64,000 nucleotides of DNA from CAYNZV01 sp965217095. Lineage in GTDB: Bacteria; Latescibacterota; UBA2968; UBA8231. The position numbers and the translations under genes are program-made. The notes beneath the pieces are model-generated. The model was given only the letters and a program-made list of their open reading frames with translations, made no database searches and had not been told where the DNA came from. The stretch covers positions 6,076,001-6,140,000 of the forward strand of contig OZ244235.1 of the NCBI GenBank assembly GCA_965217095.1. The letters run 5' to 3'. Shown here one piece after another: positions 53,033 through 61,113 of the stretch (position 1 is the stretch's first letter; the number at the start of each line of letters is the position of its first letter).

Positions 53033-53697
53033 CAGAGTGGCGAGCCTGCCCGATGATCGCAACAGCCGTTGCCGCACTGGTGGCGATGGTCGGCGCTTCT
53101 AACGCGGCAGTTCCAGGATCAGTTGACGACTACGGGCGATCCAATCTCGGAGGGTCACAGGGTTCGATCGAGTGGGAGACGCTCCTCCATGGCGAGGGTT
53201 TCGATGGATGGGAGGTGAACGGAGATCCGTGGTCAGACGATGCGTGGAGGCGTGAGGGCGACACGATCATTTCCGAAGTGGCGGACAGCCCTCGCGCGCG
53301 AATCGTGACGGGAGATGAGACGTGGCGGTATTATGAACTAAAGGTGCAGATGACCATGGTGAGAGGCGGCTCCGCACAGCTATGGTTCAACATCCACGAC
53401 AATAAGGACCACCACTTCGCGCCCCTTATGGGCTGGCAGACGGCAGCGATCATGGCACCAGACCACACGAAACTCGACGTCGTCAATCACGCTTTCGAGC
53501 GAAATAGGGAGTACGACGTTGTCCTTGCAGTACGTGGTCGATCTGTGACCACGTATATCGACGGCGCTCTCGTAAATCGTCTGACGCTAGACGACGATCC
53601 TAAAGGCGGGATCGGCTTGGCGATCTGGGGTCGCCACACTGAGGCTCGGTTCCGAGATCCGAGGGTCCGGCACTACTACCGGGAGCATGATCATTGA
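53029..53697 (+). CDS. Cassette gene: secreted DUF1080 / concanavalin-like protein
   Basis: 222 aa; GAAGGGGAAGG precedes the ATG. Signal peptide around CPMIATAVAALVAMVGASNA. The mature part, WETLLHGEGFDGWEVNGDPW, WRREGDTIISE, YYELKVQMTMVRGGSAQLWF, VDGALVN-like YIDGALVNRLTLDD and GIGLAIWGRHTEARFRDPRV, is the DUF1080 (3-keto-disaccharide-hydrolase-like) beta-sandwich. Probably a periplasmic carbohydrate-active or binding protein. An exported sugar protein is unusual among the soluble unknowns of this array. Confidence 0.8.
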   Translation: MTEWRACPMIATAVAALVAMVGASNAAVPGSVDDYGRSNLGGSQGSIEWETLLHGEGFDGWEVNGDPWSDDAWRREGDTIISEVADSPRARIVTGDETWRYYELKVQMTMVRGGSAQLWFNIHDNKDHHFAPLMGWQTAAIMAPDHTKLDVVNHAFERNREYDVVLAVRGRSVTTYIDGALVNRLTLDDDPKGGIGLAIWGRHTEARFRDPRVRHYYREHDH

Positions 53698-53740
53698 GTA
53701 CTCGATCTCGACGGAGCGCTCAGAGGGTTTGATCACGAGT

Positions 53741-53861
53741 ACATAACGCATGATCGAGCGGACCGACCAACGGGTTCGACGTGGCATTTTCGGGCGCACC
53801 CGGTGCTGACAGAGCCGTTGATGGCACCGTACAAACCTAGCCGCTCATCATTCCGTTAGGC
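53741..53861 (+). other. attC site 3
   Basis: ACATAAC to GTTAGGC, 121 bp. ATGAT-c-GAGCGG on the left pairs with CCGCTC-ATCAT on the right, leaving one extrahelical C. Confidence 0.88.
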
Positions 53862-53905
53862 GATTAGTTAACCATAATCAAATCCATAGATGTTAGGAAT
53901 TGAAA

Positions 53906-54187
53906 ATGATGGAAATAGTATCTTTACTGATAGGGCTTATTGGAGTTGGCCTGTCGGTGTACTTCTATACGAAAAGCAAGAAAATTGATGAAGTATCTAG
54001 AGGTTTTTATCGAGCAATTGCGCGTCAAGCTGATTCAATACTTGGCGAGTTAATGGATGCAGAGGAAATCGAAAACCCTGATGCTTTCCAGACGCTAAAA
54101 GCAAAAACGTCATCAATTAAGACTCATGTCTCAAGTCTGATGAATACAATTATGACTTTTGATGACACAATGTGGAAAAAGAAATAG
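53906..54187 (+). CDS. Cassette gene: small single-pass membrane protein
   Basis: 93 aa from ATG 53906 (AGGA about 8 bp upstream; TTG 53900 possible). N-terminal helix MEIVSLLIGLIGVGLSVYFY is a membrane anchor followed by a charged helical tail (DEVSRGFYRAIARQADSILG). The gene is clearly AT-richer than its neighbours, which supports foreign origin. Function unknown; small anchored helical proteins are common cassette products. Confidence 0.72.
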   Translation: MMEIVSLLIGLIGVGLSVYFYTKSKKIDEVSRGFYRAIARQADSILGELMDAEEIENPDAFQTLKAKTSSIKTHVSSLMNTIMTFDDTMWKKK

Positions 54188-54190
54188 ATC

Positions 54191-54280
54191 ACCTAACAAG
54201 GCAATGAACTCGGACATTTTAAAGCATGCCTCCACTGCGCTGCATCACGCCTTAAAATGTCGGTTATCGCGGCATTATGC
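54191..54280 (+). other. attC site 4 (short, variant R')
   Basis: ACCTAAC to ATTATGC, 90 bp, built on a strong CGGACATTTTAA / TTAAAATGTCGG stem. R' has A in place of the canonical G, so recombination activity is doubtful. Confidence 0.7.
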
Positions 54281-54330
54281 AATGGAGGACAATGTAGAAC
54301 TGATCTATTGGTGAGTGAGGAGCGTCGTAG

Positions 54331-55656
54331 TTGTCATACCAAACAGACGAACGACTGAAGAGCTACCTGGACACGAACCAGCTGGGGCGGGAGCAACTAT
54401 GTCGCTCTGTACTCGCCCTTGATCGAAGGTTCAGTGAAGTTCGTCCTCGACATCCCAGGGGTGGGCCCGACGGAGGACGCGACATTGATGCAGTGTTCCG
54501 ACAGACACAGAGGACGTTCTGCGCGGTAGGATTCGTCAATCAGGCCAACGACTCTGCGCAAGAAAAGAAGGCGATCCGCAAGAAGTTCCAGGCGGATCTC
54601 AAGAGCGCACTTGACGCGGAGACCAAGCCAGAGGTCTTCGTCTTTCTGACGAACATAAACCTTACCGTGAGAGAAAAGAGCGCTCTCACCAAGCAGGCAA
54701 CGAAAGCCGGGCTCCAACATGCCGAGGTAATGGATAGGGAGCGCATACGCATCACTCTCGACAGTCCGGATGGCTTCGCAGCGAGATTCCAGTATCTCGA
54801 CATATCGCTCTCTGAGGAGGACGCTAGTTTCTTTGCGAAATGGGGAGACGACATCCAGTCAGTGGTCACAACAGGTTTTCAGCGCGTCGAGGGCACTCTT
54901 GATCGTCTCCTTTTCCTTCAGGAGGCATCGAATGTACTCTCGTCCTTGGTTATCGTCTTCGAGCTCGACAAGAGCTACCCAGCAACAGAAATCGGGCACT
55001 TCCGTGCCTTCTGCTATATGACCTTGAAGGGGCCAAAACATAAGATATTCGCAATCCTTTTCGGCTCTTCCGACAAACAGGATCGCCTGCGGGATGACAT
55101 ACCGAGCGCGAAGAAGCGAGACGAGCCAGGTGGGATAAAATTCGGCATAAGTGGTGGACAATGGGAACAGTACCTTGATCTTGACTCTTTGCCGTCGAGG
55201 GACCGAGAAGCGAAGCCCGGGCAGGACGACAACCTCAAACTGGTCTCGACAGGTTCGTCCTCCCGTATTGGCATTGATCCAGTAGAGAACGTGATCATTC
55301 GGTACAATCATGACTCGTTCATAAGGTTCGAACCCAGGCTGAACCTCCGCGACCTTGATCAAGCCATGTTCTTGCCAATGCTCAACGAATCGCTAGCGAC
55401 AAGGGTTGCGGCAATCCATGCGTTTGCTAGCGGTTACAAGCTGCTTCAGATCAATCAAGACGACATGGAGATTGATCGAACCGAATTTGATGCCGGCGTG
55501 CCTGTCCAGTTCACCCAGGAAGAAGAGGCCGACCCATGGATTCGCATTCGACCGAAGCAGGCATCTGCCTTCCGGCTCTCATTCTTCGACGAGACACCAA
55601 GACGCATGTCGACGCCCAGCAAGACCGAGCACGATTTGTGTATCGGGCACAACTGA
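54331..55656 (+). CDS. Cassette gene: putative nuclease-like protein (GGPDGGRDI motif)
   Basis: 441 aa from TTG 54331 (GTGAGGAG upstream). The N-terminal ~160 residues, with RHPRGGPDGGRDIDAVF at about 42-56, FCAVGFVNQA and VFVFLTNINLTVREKSAL, resemble restriction-endonuclease-like (PD-(D/E)xK type) N-domains found in predicted defence proteins. The remaining ~280 residues (FELDKSYPATEIGHFRAFC, FGISGGQWEQYLDL) are unfamiliar. A DNA-cleaving sensor/effector is a reasonable guess, not shown. Confidence 0.6.
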   Translation: MSYQTDERLKSYLDTNQLGREQLCRSVLALDRRFSEVRPRHPRGGPDGGRDIDAVFRQTQRTFCAVGFVNQANDSAQEKKAIRKKFQADLKSALDAETKPEVFVFLTNINLTVREKSALTKQATKAGLQHAEVMDRERIRITLDSPDGFAARFQYLDISLSEEDASFFAKWGDDIQSVVTTGFQRVEGTLDRLLFLQEASNVLSSLVIVFELDKSYPATEIGHFRAFCYMTLKGPKHKIFAILFGSSDKQDRLRDDIPSAKKRDEPGGIKFGISGGQWEQYLDLDSLPSRDREAKPGQDDNLKLVSTGSSSRIGIDPVENVIIRYNHDSFIRFEPRLNLRDLDQAMFLPMLNESLATRVAAIHAFASGYKLLQINQDDMEIDRTEFDAGVPVQFTQEEEADPWIRIRPKQASAFRLSFFDETPRRMSTPSKTEHDLCIGHN

Positions 55657-55785
55657 CCTGGATTCACATGCAATGGACCAGACGGCTCTTGCGGGAATTC
55701 ACGATCTGGATCGATGATTCGCCGAATGATGTCGGTTGCTCAATGCAATCGGTGAGCCATTCCGCAGGTCATTGCTGCGTTAGAG
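55647..55785 (+). other. attC site 5 (degenerate left end)
   Basis: The right end GTTAGAG (55779-55785) is clear. The best left end is GCACAAC (55647), followed directly by TGACCTG that pairs with CAGGTCA before R'. The usual spacer after R'' is missing, as if ~7 bp were deleted. Confidence 0.45.
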
Positions 55786-55841
55786 CGATGTAGTATCTCA
55801 ACGCGGATCGCAGAGGCTCTATGAACCAGGTATAGTGAGTC

Positions 55842-56664
55842 ATGACAGCAGCCAAACGTAGACGAAGGCGGCCGAAAGCTAGAGAGAAGCGGGACCACAA
55901 CGACCTAGAGCAGCTTCCGCTGCATCTCTTCAAGTACTGAGGAGCGACTCGGTTGGCTCCAGCGCTTGATCGAGGGGGAGGAGATCTACTTTCCGTCACC
56001 TAAACAGTTCAACGATCCCCTTGATTGTAGGATTCCCCCGTCATACAACTCATCAGACCTACGAATTCAGCAGTACTGGAGGGAGTACCTCCAAAGGAAC
56101 CCTCTCCCTCCTGGAGTCGATAGGAAGGCACGGGTACGCGAGTTGATTGCCCAGGCCAGATCCCCAGAGGGAAGAACGCGCCAGACAGAGCAGTTCTTCG
56201 ACAGCGTCAACAAGAATGGAGTCCTTTCTCTGAGTTCCGATCACAAAAGCATGCTGATGTGGTCATACTATGCTGAAGGTCATAGTGGGGTTGTCGTCCG
56301 CTTGAAGACGGATGCCCAGACTTTGGTACGCATACCTGCAGAGATGTTCGCAATCGAGGTACACTACCAGACTGAATTCCCAGTGCCGGTCTTCTATGAA
56401 GACGATCATCGCACCCTGCTAAGGACTGTCTTCGGGACAAAGTCGAAGGACTGGGATCACGAGAAGGAGTGGCGGTTCGTCCTAGTTACGAGGACTGGTT
56501 ATCTGACGTTACCCACGGGGACCGTTGATGGTGTGGTCCTCGGCATGAGGACGACATCCGAAGTTGAGACGTCCATTCGCGACTGGATTGGGGACAGGGA
56601 TATTGAGCTCCGAAGGATCCAAAACCGCGAAGGTACCTTTAAGCTCACATCTGTAGCTGCTTGA
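55842..56664 (+). pseudogene. Cassette gene: DUF2971 family protein, frameshifted near the start
   Basis: The 5' frame (ATG 55842) reads MTAAKRRRRRPKAREKRDHN ... LPLHLFKY then TGA at 55938. One base later the frame resumes: EERLGWLQRLIEGEEIYFPS, PKQFNDPLDCR, LSLSSDHKSMLMWSYYAEGH, GVVVRLKTD, KDWDHEKEWRFVL. LFKYr...iYFpSPkqFNDP is the hallmark start of DUF2971, often met in defence-rich accessory DNA. A lost dinucleotide or extra T at 55938 explains the break. Without repair, an internal start near 55966 would give a 232-aa protein. Confidence 0.75.
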
Positions 56665-56678
56665 GGTTGTGCCTATCG

Positions 56679-56805
56679 CTCTAACATCGCCTCGACCTTA
56701 TGGACTTGATCGGTGACTCTGGAGTAGCTAATCGGTGGCTCGCCGAACAGATTCGGCATCTCCGAGTCGTCGGTAGTCACCCCACAGGTCAGGCCTGTGT
56801 TAGCT
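56679..56805 (+). other. attC site 6
   Basis: CTCTAAC to GTTAGCT, 127 bp. GCCT-c-GACCT on the left pairs with AGGTC-AGGC on the right. The left arm resembles attC 8 and the orphan arm at 60130. Confidence 0.82.
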
Positions 56806-56827
56806 CTTCAGGATATAGGATTGTCAA

Positions 56828-57749
56828 ATGTCAGTCGATAAAGATAAACTGTTTTCGAATCTGGCTTCTGAAGGCGAAAAAGCCGTTCGTGAAAAACTAG
56901 CCCAAGGAATCTATGGCTCTCAGAAGGAGCAATTGGTTTATGAATGGTTAAGGCAGCAAGATGAGGTTAGGAATAATGAGGAATTGAAAAAAGAACGAGA
57001 TATCAATCTTCAGTTCTTAAGTGCAGCCAGAAGTTCTAAGAACGCAGCCTGGATGGCAGCAATTATCGCATTTCTCTCATTTGTCGCATCAATATATGTT
57101 TTTGTATCAAGTACCCAGAAGAAGGATGAAAATGTTCTTTTCAGGGTGGGGAGCAGGCATGGCAATTACAAGACCGAGGTTATTGAAGGTCCTAACAAGG
57201 ATTATCCAGCAATGATCCCAAAGCTCTGGAAAGGCCATTTGGTTAACCACGAGACATATACGGTAACCTTAATGAAATACAAATTAGTTCAAATTTCTGA
57301 TGAATTCCCAAAAGCAAATCATAACCTTGGCCTATCCGAAGATGAAGAAAACTTTTTGCGTATGCCTATTTCACTCAAACCCGGTGAACCCCGAACGATA
57401 TTTCTGCAAGCAGGAATACTGGTTGATAAGCATGTTTACAGGATTCTCAAAGAGAAATACCCAATTGGTTCAAAGACTTCGAATGGAAGGATAAAGTCTT
57501 TTCTTGCAGACCATCGTATAGATGTAACGGGCAGGCCAATTGAATATACTAAGTACCCAAATGGTGGAACATCTTACCGAAGATTACCTCCATCTGAAAA
57601 AGATAAACAGCAGATCTTTCTATCGACTTTCAAGAATCTTTCTATCGATCGAGGGGGAACAACATTTCTGCAATGTTCACTGAGTTTAGACAGTTTTGAA
57701 TACGCAAAGCTAACTATTGCATTCACCAGACTGTACAGTGACGGTAATT
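56828..57749 (+). pseudogene. Cassette gene: AT-rich membrane-anchored unknown, 3' end cut by an IS
   Basis: Starts at ATG 56828 after AGGATATAGG. N-terminal charged helices, a membrane helix (AAWMAAIIAFLSFVASIYVF), then an extracytoplasmic or cytoplasmic beta-rich domain (VLFRVGSRHGNYKTEVIEGP). Markedly AT-rich compared with the chromosome. The IS481-like element begins at 57750, so the last ~31 codons of the open frame (to 57844) come from the IS and the native C-terminus is lost. Confidence 0.68.
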
Positions 57750-58925
57750 ACCTGACAGTTGCCCCTACTGGGCGCTATGTTATGCAGCCTTTTTTCCCGA
57801 TGTATTCGGTGTCTTCTCAGGCCGAGATTCCAATCCTTTCTTGAAGGCTGCCAGTGGTGTCGTTCCGTTCATATTCCTGCCCTGATGTGGGCGTTTCTCG
57901 TTGTATTTGACCAGGAAAGCATCCAGATCTTTTTGCATGTCGTCAACGGTCTCATACCACGTCTTTCGACCGACGACGCGGAAATGCTCATCCAGGATGG
58001 TTCGGTGCAGCCGCTCGACGAAGCCGTTGGTCTGGGGTGATTTGATCTTTGTTTTACGGTGTTCGATATCCTCGAGCTGCAGAAAGAGCTCGTAGGGGTG
58101 CTGATCATGACGACCACAGAATTCGCGGCCGTTGTCGGTGATCACGGTATGCACTTGGGCCTGGTACTTTTCGAAGAAGGGCAGGACATCGTTGTTGAGC
58201 ACGTGGATGGCGGTCACCGGCAGCTTGGTGGTGTAGAGCCGGGCCCAGGCATAGCGGCTGTGGCAGTCGATGACGGATTGCATATAGACCCGACCGACGC
58301 CTTTGAGCGTACCCACATGGAAGGTGTCCACCCCTAAAAGCTCTCCTGTGTAGGCCGTCTCGATATGTCGATCACGAAACTCAGGGCTGAAACGTTCCAG
58401 GAGTCGAATCTGCTTATCAGTGAGTTCGACCCGACGTCCCTGGATATGTTTCTCCAGGCGCAGAAGCCGCTCATGTTTAGACAGCAGCTGAGGACGGCTC
58501 CAAACACCACGCACTCCACCCGAGCTTACGTGAACACCCGAGGGCCAGTTCTTGAGCGACTCTCGTGCAACCCTGGGTGGGTTCGTCGAGACAGTGGTGG
58601 AGGATGGCTTTCTCGACCTCTTCACCAACTCTGTTGGGGTGAGGACCTCGGGCGCCAGGTAGACGATCGATGAGCCCGTTAGCACCGTAGGTCTGGTAGT
58701 TTCGGCGGATCTCGTAGAATTGTTGTCGCGAGTATCCCATGAGCCGACAGGCTTTACTGACGTTGTTCATCTCTTGGGCCAGTTGTAGCAGACTGAGCTT
58801 CCTTCGTGCTATCTTCTTGGTGGTGGTCATTACTGCCTCCTTGGGTTTGAGGTGCTTGGTCGTACCTTAAATACCCAAGCAGGGGCGGTTTTGACCACCG
58901 CTACTTCAATGGACTACTGTCAGGT
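57750..58925 (-). mobile_element. IS481-like insertion sequence, ~1.18 kb
   Basis: Ends ACCTGACAGT (57750-57759) and ACTGTCAGGT (58916-58925) form 10-bp inverted repeats, with a further GCCCCT-type match inside. One transposase frame on the minus strand occupies it. I could not see a convincing target duplication, so the exact limits may shift by a few bases. Confidence 0.72.
57780..58830 (-). pseudogene. IS481-family transposase with a frameshift
   Basis: From ATG 58830: N-terminal helix-turn-helix NNVSKACRLMGYSRQQFYEI and RLPGARGPHPNRV, typical of IS481. After about 58525 (extra G near CTCGGGTG) the second frame carries the rve/DDE core: LLGVDTFHVGTLKGVG (first Asp), VITDNGREFCGRHD (second Asp), SPQTNGFVERLHRTILDEHF (Glu) and VKYNEKRPHQGRNMNGTTPL. 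Single-base break, likely inactive unless it is an assembly error. Confidence 0.85.
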
Positions 58926-59017
58926 GAATACCATCACGACACAACCAGACGGCAAGAAACGCGGCGGCGCTGACGCGGCAAGTTTGGGTGGGCCGCTGGT
59001 GATGCAGGTCGTTAGGT
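58926..59017 (+). other. attC site 7 (right part only)
   Basis: R' is GTTAGGT (59011-59017), preceded by CGCTGGTGATGCAGGTC as a right arm. The matching R'' was probably removed or displaced by the IS481-like insertion; CCATCACGAC at 58933 may be a rest of the left arm. Confidence 0.5.
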
Positions 59018-60062
59018 GGGCAATTCCGTGACTGACGACATCCAGAAGATCCAGCAGTTCGTTCGGGACTATGTCGGCACGCTGCAACAGCTGACAAGCC
59101 GGTTCACGGACCGCGAGACCATCTTCATGCCCCATGAGCTGACCCCCTTCAAGGTCGATGCCTATCAATGCTCAGATGGCGTCCTAGTCGACTTCATTGA
59201 GCCACACGACGACGGACCACTCTCTGTAAGGGACACGAGAGGTCACACAATGGGGGAGGTCCTCAGGGCAGTCAGCTTTGGTGGCTTCAACTTCACCGCC
59301 AAGGTGTCGACGCGTGCAGAGATCGTACCTGCCTTCACTGTCGCACGGCTAACCGCTCGGAACAGTCGTACTGGCGAAGAACGGCGCGTACATGAGATCC
59401 AGTTATGGTGGCAACGTGATGTCCAACGCTGGACCGAGGACGTTCCTCAAAGGCTAGCTGTTGAACGGATCCAGCAGCATCTGTTCATGTACTCGCTGGG
59501 CTTCGGTGCAGACGCTGGCCCATCGCCGACTACCCGTGCAGATCTCGAGTCGGTCTGCAACGAGTATCAACGTCTGATCGAGGATGAGAGCGTCAGAGAG
59601 GAAGCCCTTCAGCACTTTCTCCACGACCATCCTATTCTTCTGTCGCCAGCGCATGAAGCCGTTATTCCGAAACAAGAAATCGGTTGCGGACGAGAATATG
59701 AGATTGACTTCGTCATCCGAGAGCCGGCATCACGCTACCTGATCGTTGAGATCGAGAAGCCTTCGACGCGCATCATGACCAAGGCTGGGAACTTTACCGC
59801 GGAGTTCAATCACGCAGAACGGCAGATGCTGGACTTCATTTCGTGGATTGAATCAAATCTTCATACCGCCCGGACAGCCATGCCGGACATTGCTACACCA
59901 CGAGGGGTCATCGTTGTAGGGCACACCAAGCAGCTGGACGACTCCGGTAGAGCGCGCATGGCTGCGAAGTCAGCTGCAACTCGGGCAAAGTACGAATTCT
60001 TCTGCTTCGATGAGCTACTTGAGAGAGCCAGGCGTCTTGCGAACCTGCTCCGGCAGTACTAG
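59016..60062 (+). CDS. Cassette gene: Shedu-family (DUF4263) nuclease-like protein
   Basis: 348 aa from GTG 59016 inside R' (GTG 59028 possible). N-terminal ~190 residues are unfamiliar. The C-terminal third is the Shedu/SduA (DUF4263) PD-(D/E)xK domain: REEALQHFLHDHPILLSP, YEIDFVIREP with D231, YLIVEIEKPSTRIMTK with E245-x-E247-K248, FNHAERQMLDFISWIESN and GVIVVGHTKQLDDSGR. Shedu proteins are established antiphage nucleases. Here the gene travels alone as a cassette. The N-domain could be its sensor. Confidence 0.82.
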   Translation: MGNSVTDDIQKIQQFVRDYVGTLQQLTSRFTDRETIFMPHELTPFKVDAYQCSDGVLVDFIEPHDDGPLSVRDTRGHTMGEVLRAVSFGGFNFTAKVSTRAEIVPAFTVARLTARNSRTGEERRVHEIQLWWQRDVQRWTEDVPQRLAVERIQQHLFMYSLGFGADAGPSPTTRADLESVCNEYQRLIEDESVREEALQHFLHDHPILLSPAHEAVIPKQEIGCGREYEIDFVIREPASRYLIVEIEKPSTRIMTKAGNFTAEFNHAERQMLDFISWIESNLHTARTAMPDIATPRGVIVVGHTKQLDDSGRARMAAKSAATRAKYEFFCFDELLERARRLANLLRQY

Positions 60063-60129
60063 GGGTGAGGAGGCGTGAGATCGGCCAGGCGGGCCACAGG
60101 ATTGGTGGCGAAGACGAAGATCACCTACG

Positions 60130-60160
60130 ACATGGCCTCGACCTGTCGGACTTTTTCGGA
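60130..60160 (+). repeat. 31-bp direct repeat, copy 1 (orphan attC left arm)
   Basis: Identical to 60934-60964, the left arm of attC 8. Here it is followed by IS1380 transposase sequence instead of the rest of an attC, so it is probably the stump of the attC belonging to the Shedu cassette. Confidence 0.75.
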
Positions 60161-60727
60161 CAGGCGCTCAACAACAAGCTCAAAGCCCTCGGCGAACCGC
60201 TGATGGAGCTGACGGCGGCGCTGGCCGAGCAGAGCGATGAACCGGTGCGGCTTTTTGACCGCTTCGAGTATCAGGCCAAGAGCTGGCCCCGACCGCGCCA
60301 GATTATCTACAAGGCCGAGATCACGCAGCGCAAAGCCAACCCGCGCTTCGTGGTGACCAATATCCGCAACCGCACCCCCGAGTTTCTATATGAGAAGGTC
60401 TACTGCGCTCGCGGACGGTCGGAAGGCTTCATCAAGAATCACAAGACCTACTTGCAGTCCGACCGCACCTCCTGCCACCGATTCTCGGCCAACCAATTTC
60501 GCCTCTTCCTGCACAGCGCGGCCTACGTGCTGCTGCACACAATCCAACAGATTGGCATGCGCGGCACTCAATGGACGACGTCCAACTTTGACACGATCCA
60601 ACTCCGCGTGCTCAAAGTCGGCGCCCGAGTGCGGGAGCAAGCCACCAAGGTCCGTTTTCACTTTCCGACATCGTACCCGCTCAAGGATCTGATGCGGACC
60701 GTCGTCCTCAACCTCGATACCTCATAA
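60160..60727 (+). pseudogene. IS1380-family transposase, C-terminal remnant
   Basis: Only the last ~185 codons remain: FGQALNNKLKALGEPLMELT, RLFDRFEYQAKSWPRPRQII, YKAEITQRKANPRFVVTN, RTPEFLYEKVYCARGRSEGF, SCHRFSANQFRLFLHSAAYV. These are the conserved end of the IS1380 DDE domain including the final Glu region. The open frame begins at 60065, but that part is not transposase. No terminal repeats seen. Confidence 0.85.
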
Positions 60728-60924
60728 TGCTTTGCGATGTCGCCCACCACAGCCACGCACACGCTCCACTAAGGGGCCCGACTGTCCCAATGACATCCAA
60801 ACGAGGCTCAGATCTCCAGAGACAACACCTCGACGACCGACAGCACTCGATCAACCCGCTACCAAAACGTCCAGCCATTGACCAGCGCATCGAATTCGTC
60901 CGCTTGGTGCGGATTCATGAATAA
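60727..60924 (+). CDS. Small ORF of 65 aa before attC 8
   Basis: Begins MLCDVAHHSHAHAPLRGPTV and ends ...LVRIHE five bases before the GGCTAAC box of attC 8, which is where a cassette gene should end. The TTG/ATG start overlaps the transposase stop, has no ribosome-binding site, and no family is recognised. Could be IS flank read by chance. Confidence 0.25.
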   Translation: MLCDVAHHSHAHAPLRGPTVPMTSKRGSDLQRQHLDDRQHSINPLPKRPAIDQRIEFVRLVRIHE

Positions 60925-60928
60925 TTCA

Positions 60929-61054
60929 GGCTAACATGGCCTCGACCTGTCGGACTTTTTCGGAGGAAGGGAATTCTGCATGGGTGATTCGCCGGCTGGA
61001 TCAAGAGCTCGGAATCGACGGTGAATCTGGCCACAGGTCAGGCCTGCGTTATCG
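60929..61054 (+). other. attC site 8
   Basis: GGCTAAC to GTTATCG, 126 bp. GGCCT-c-GACCTGT on the left pairs with ACAGGTC-AGGCC on the right, with an extrahelical C. Confidence 0.85.
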
Positions 61055-61113
61055 CCTGGGAGCGTCATCGGCAGCGCCGACGTCAACGCTGGTCTGCATA
61101 GGAGATTGAGTCA

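Noticed and set aside
60065..60159. N-terminal part of the IS1380 frame as transposase
   Set aside because: It contains the attC arm and unrelated sequence; transposase similarity starts only near FGQALNNKL.
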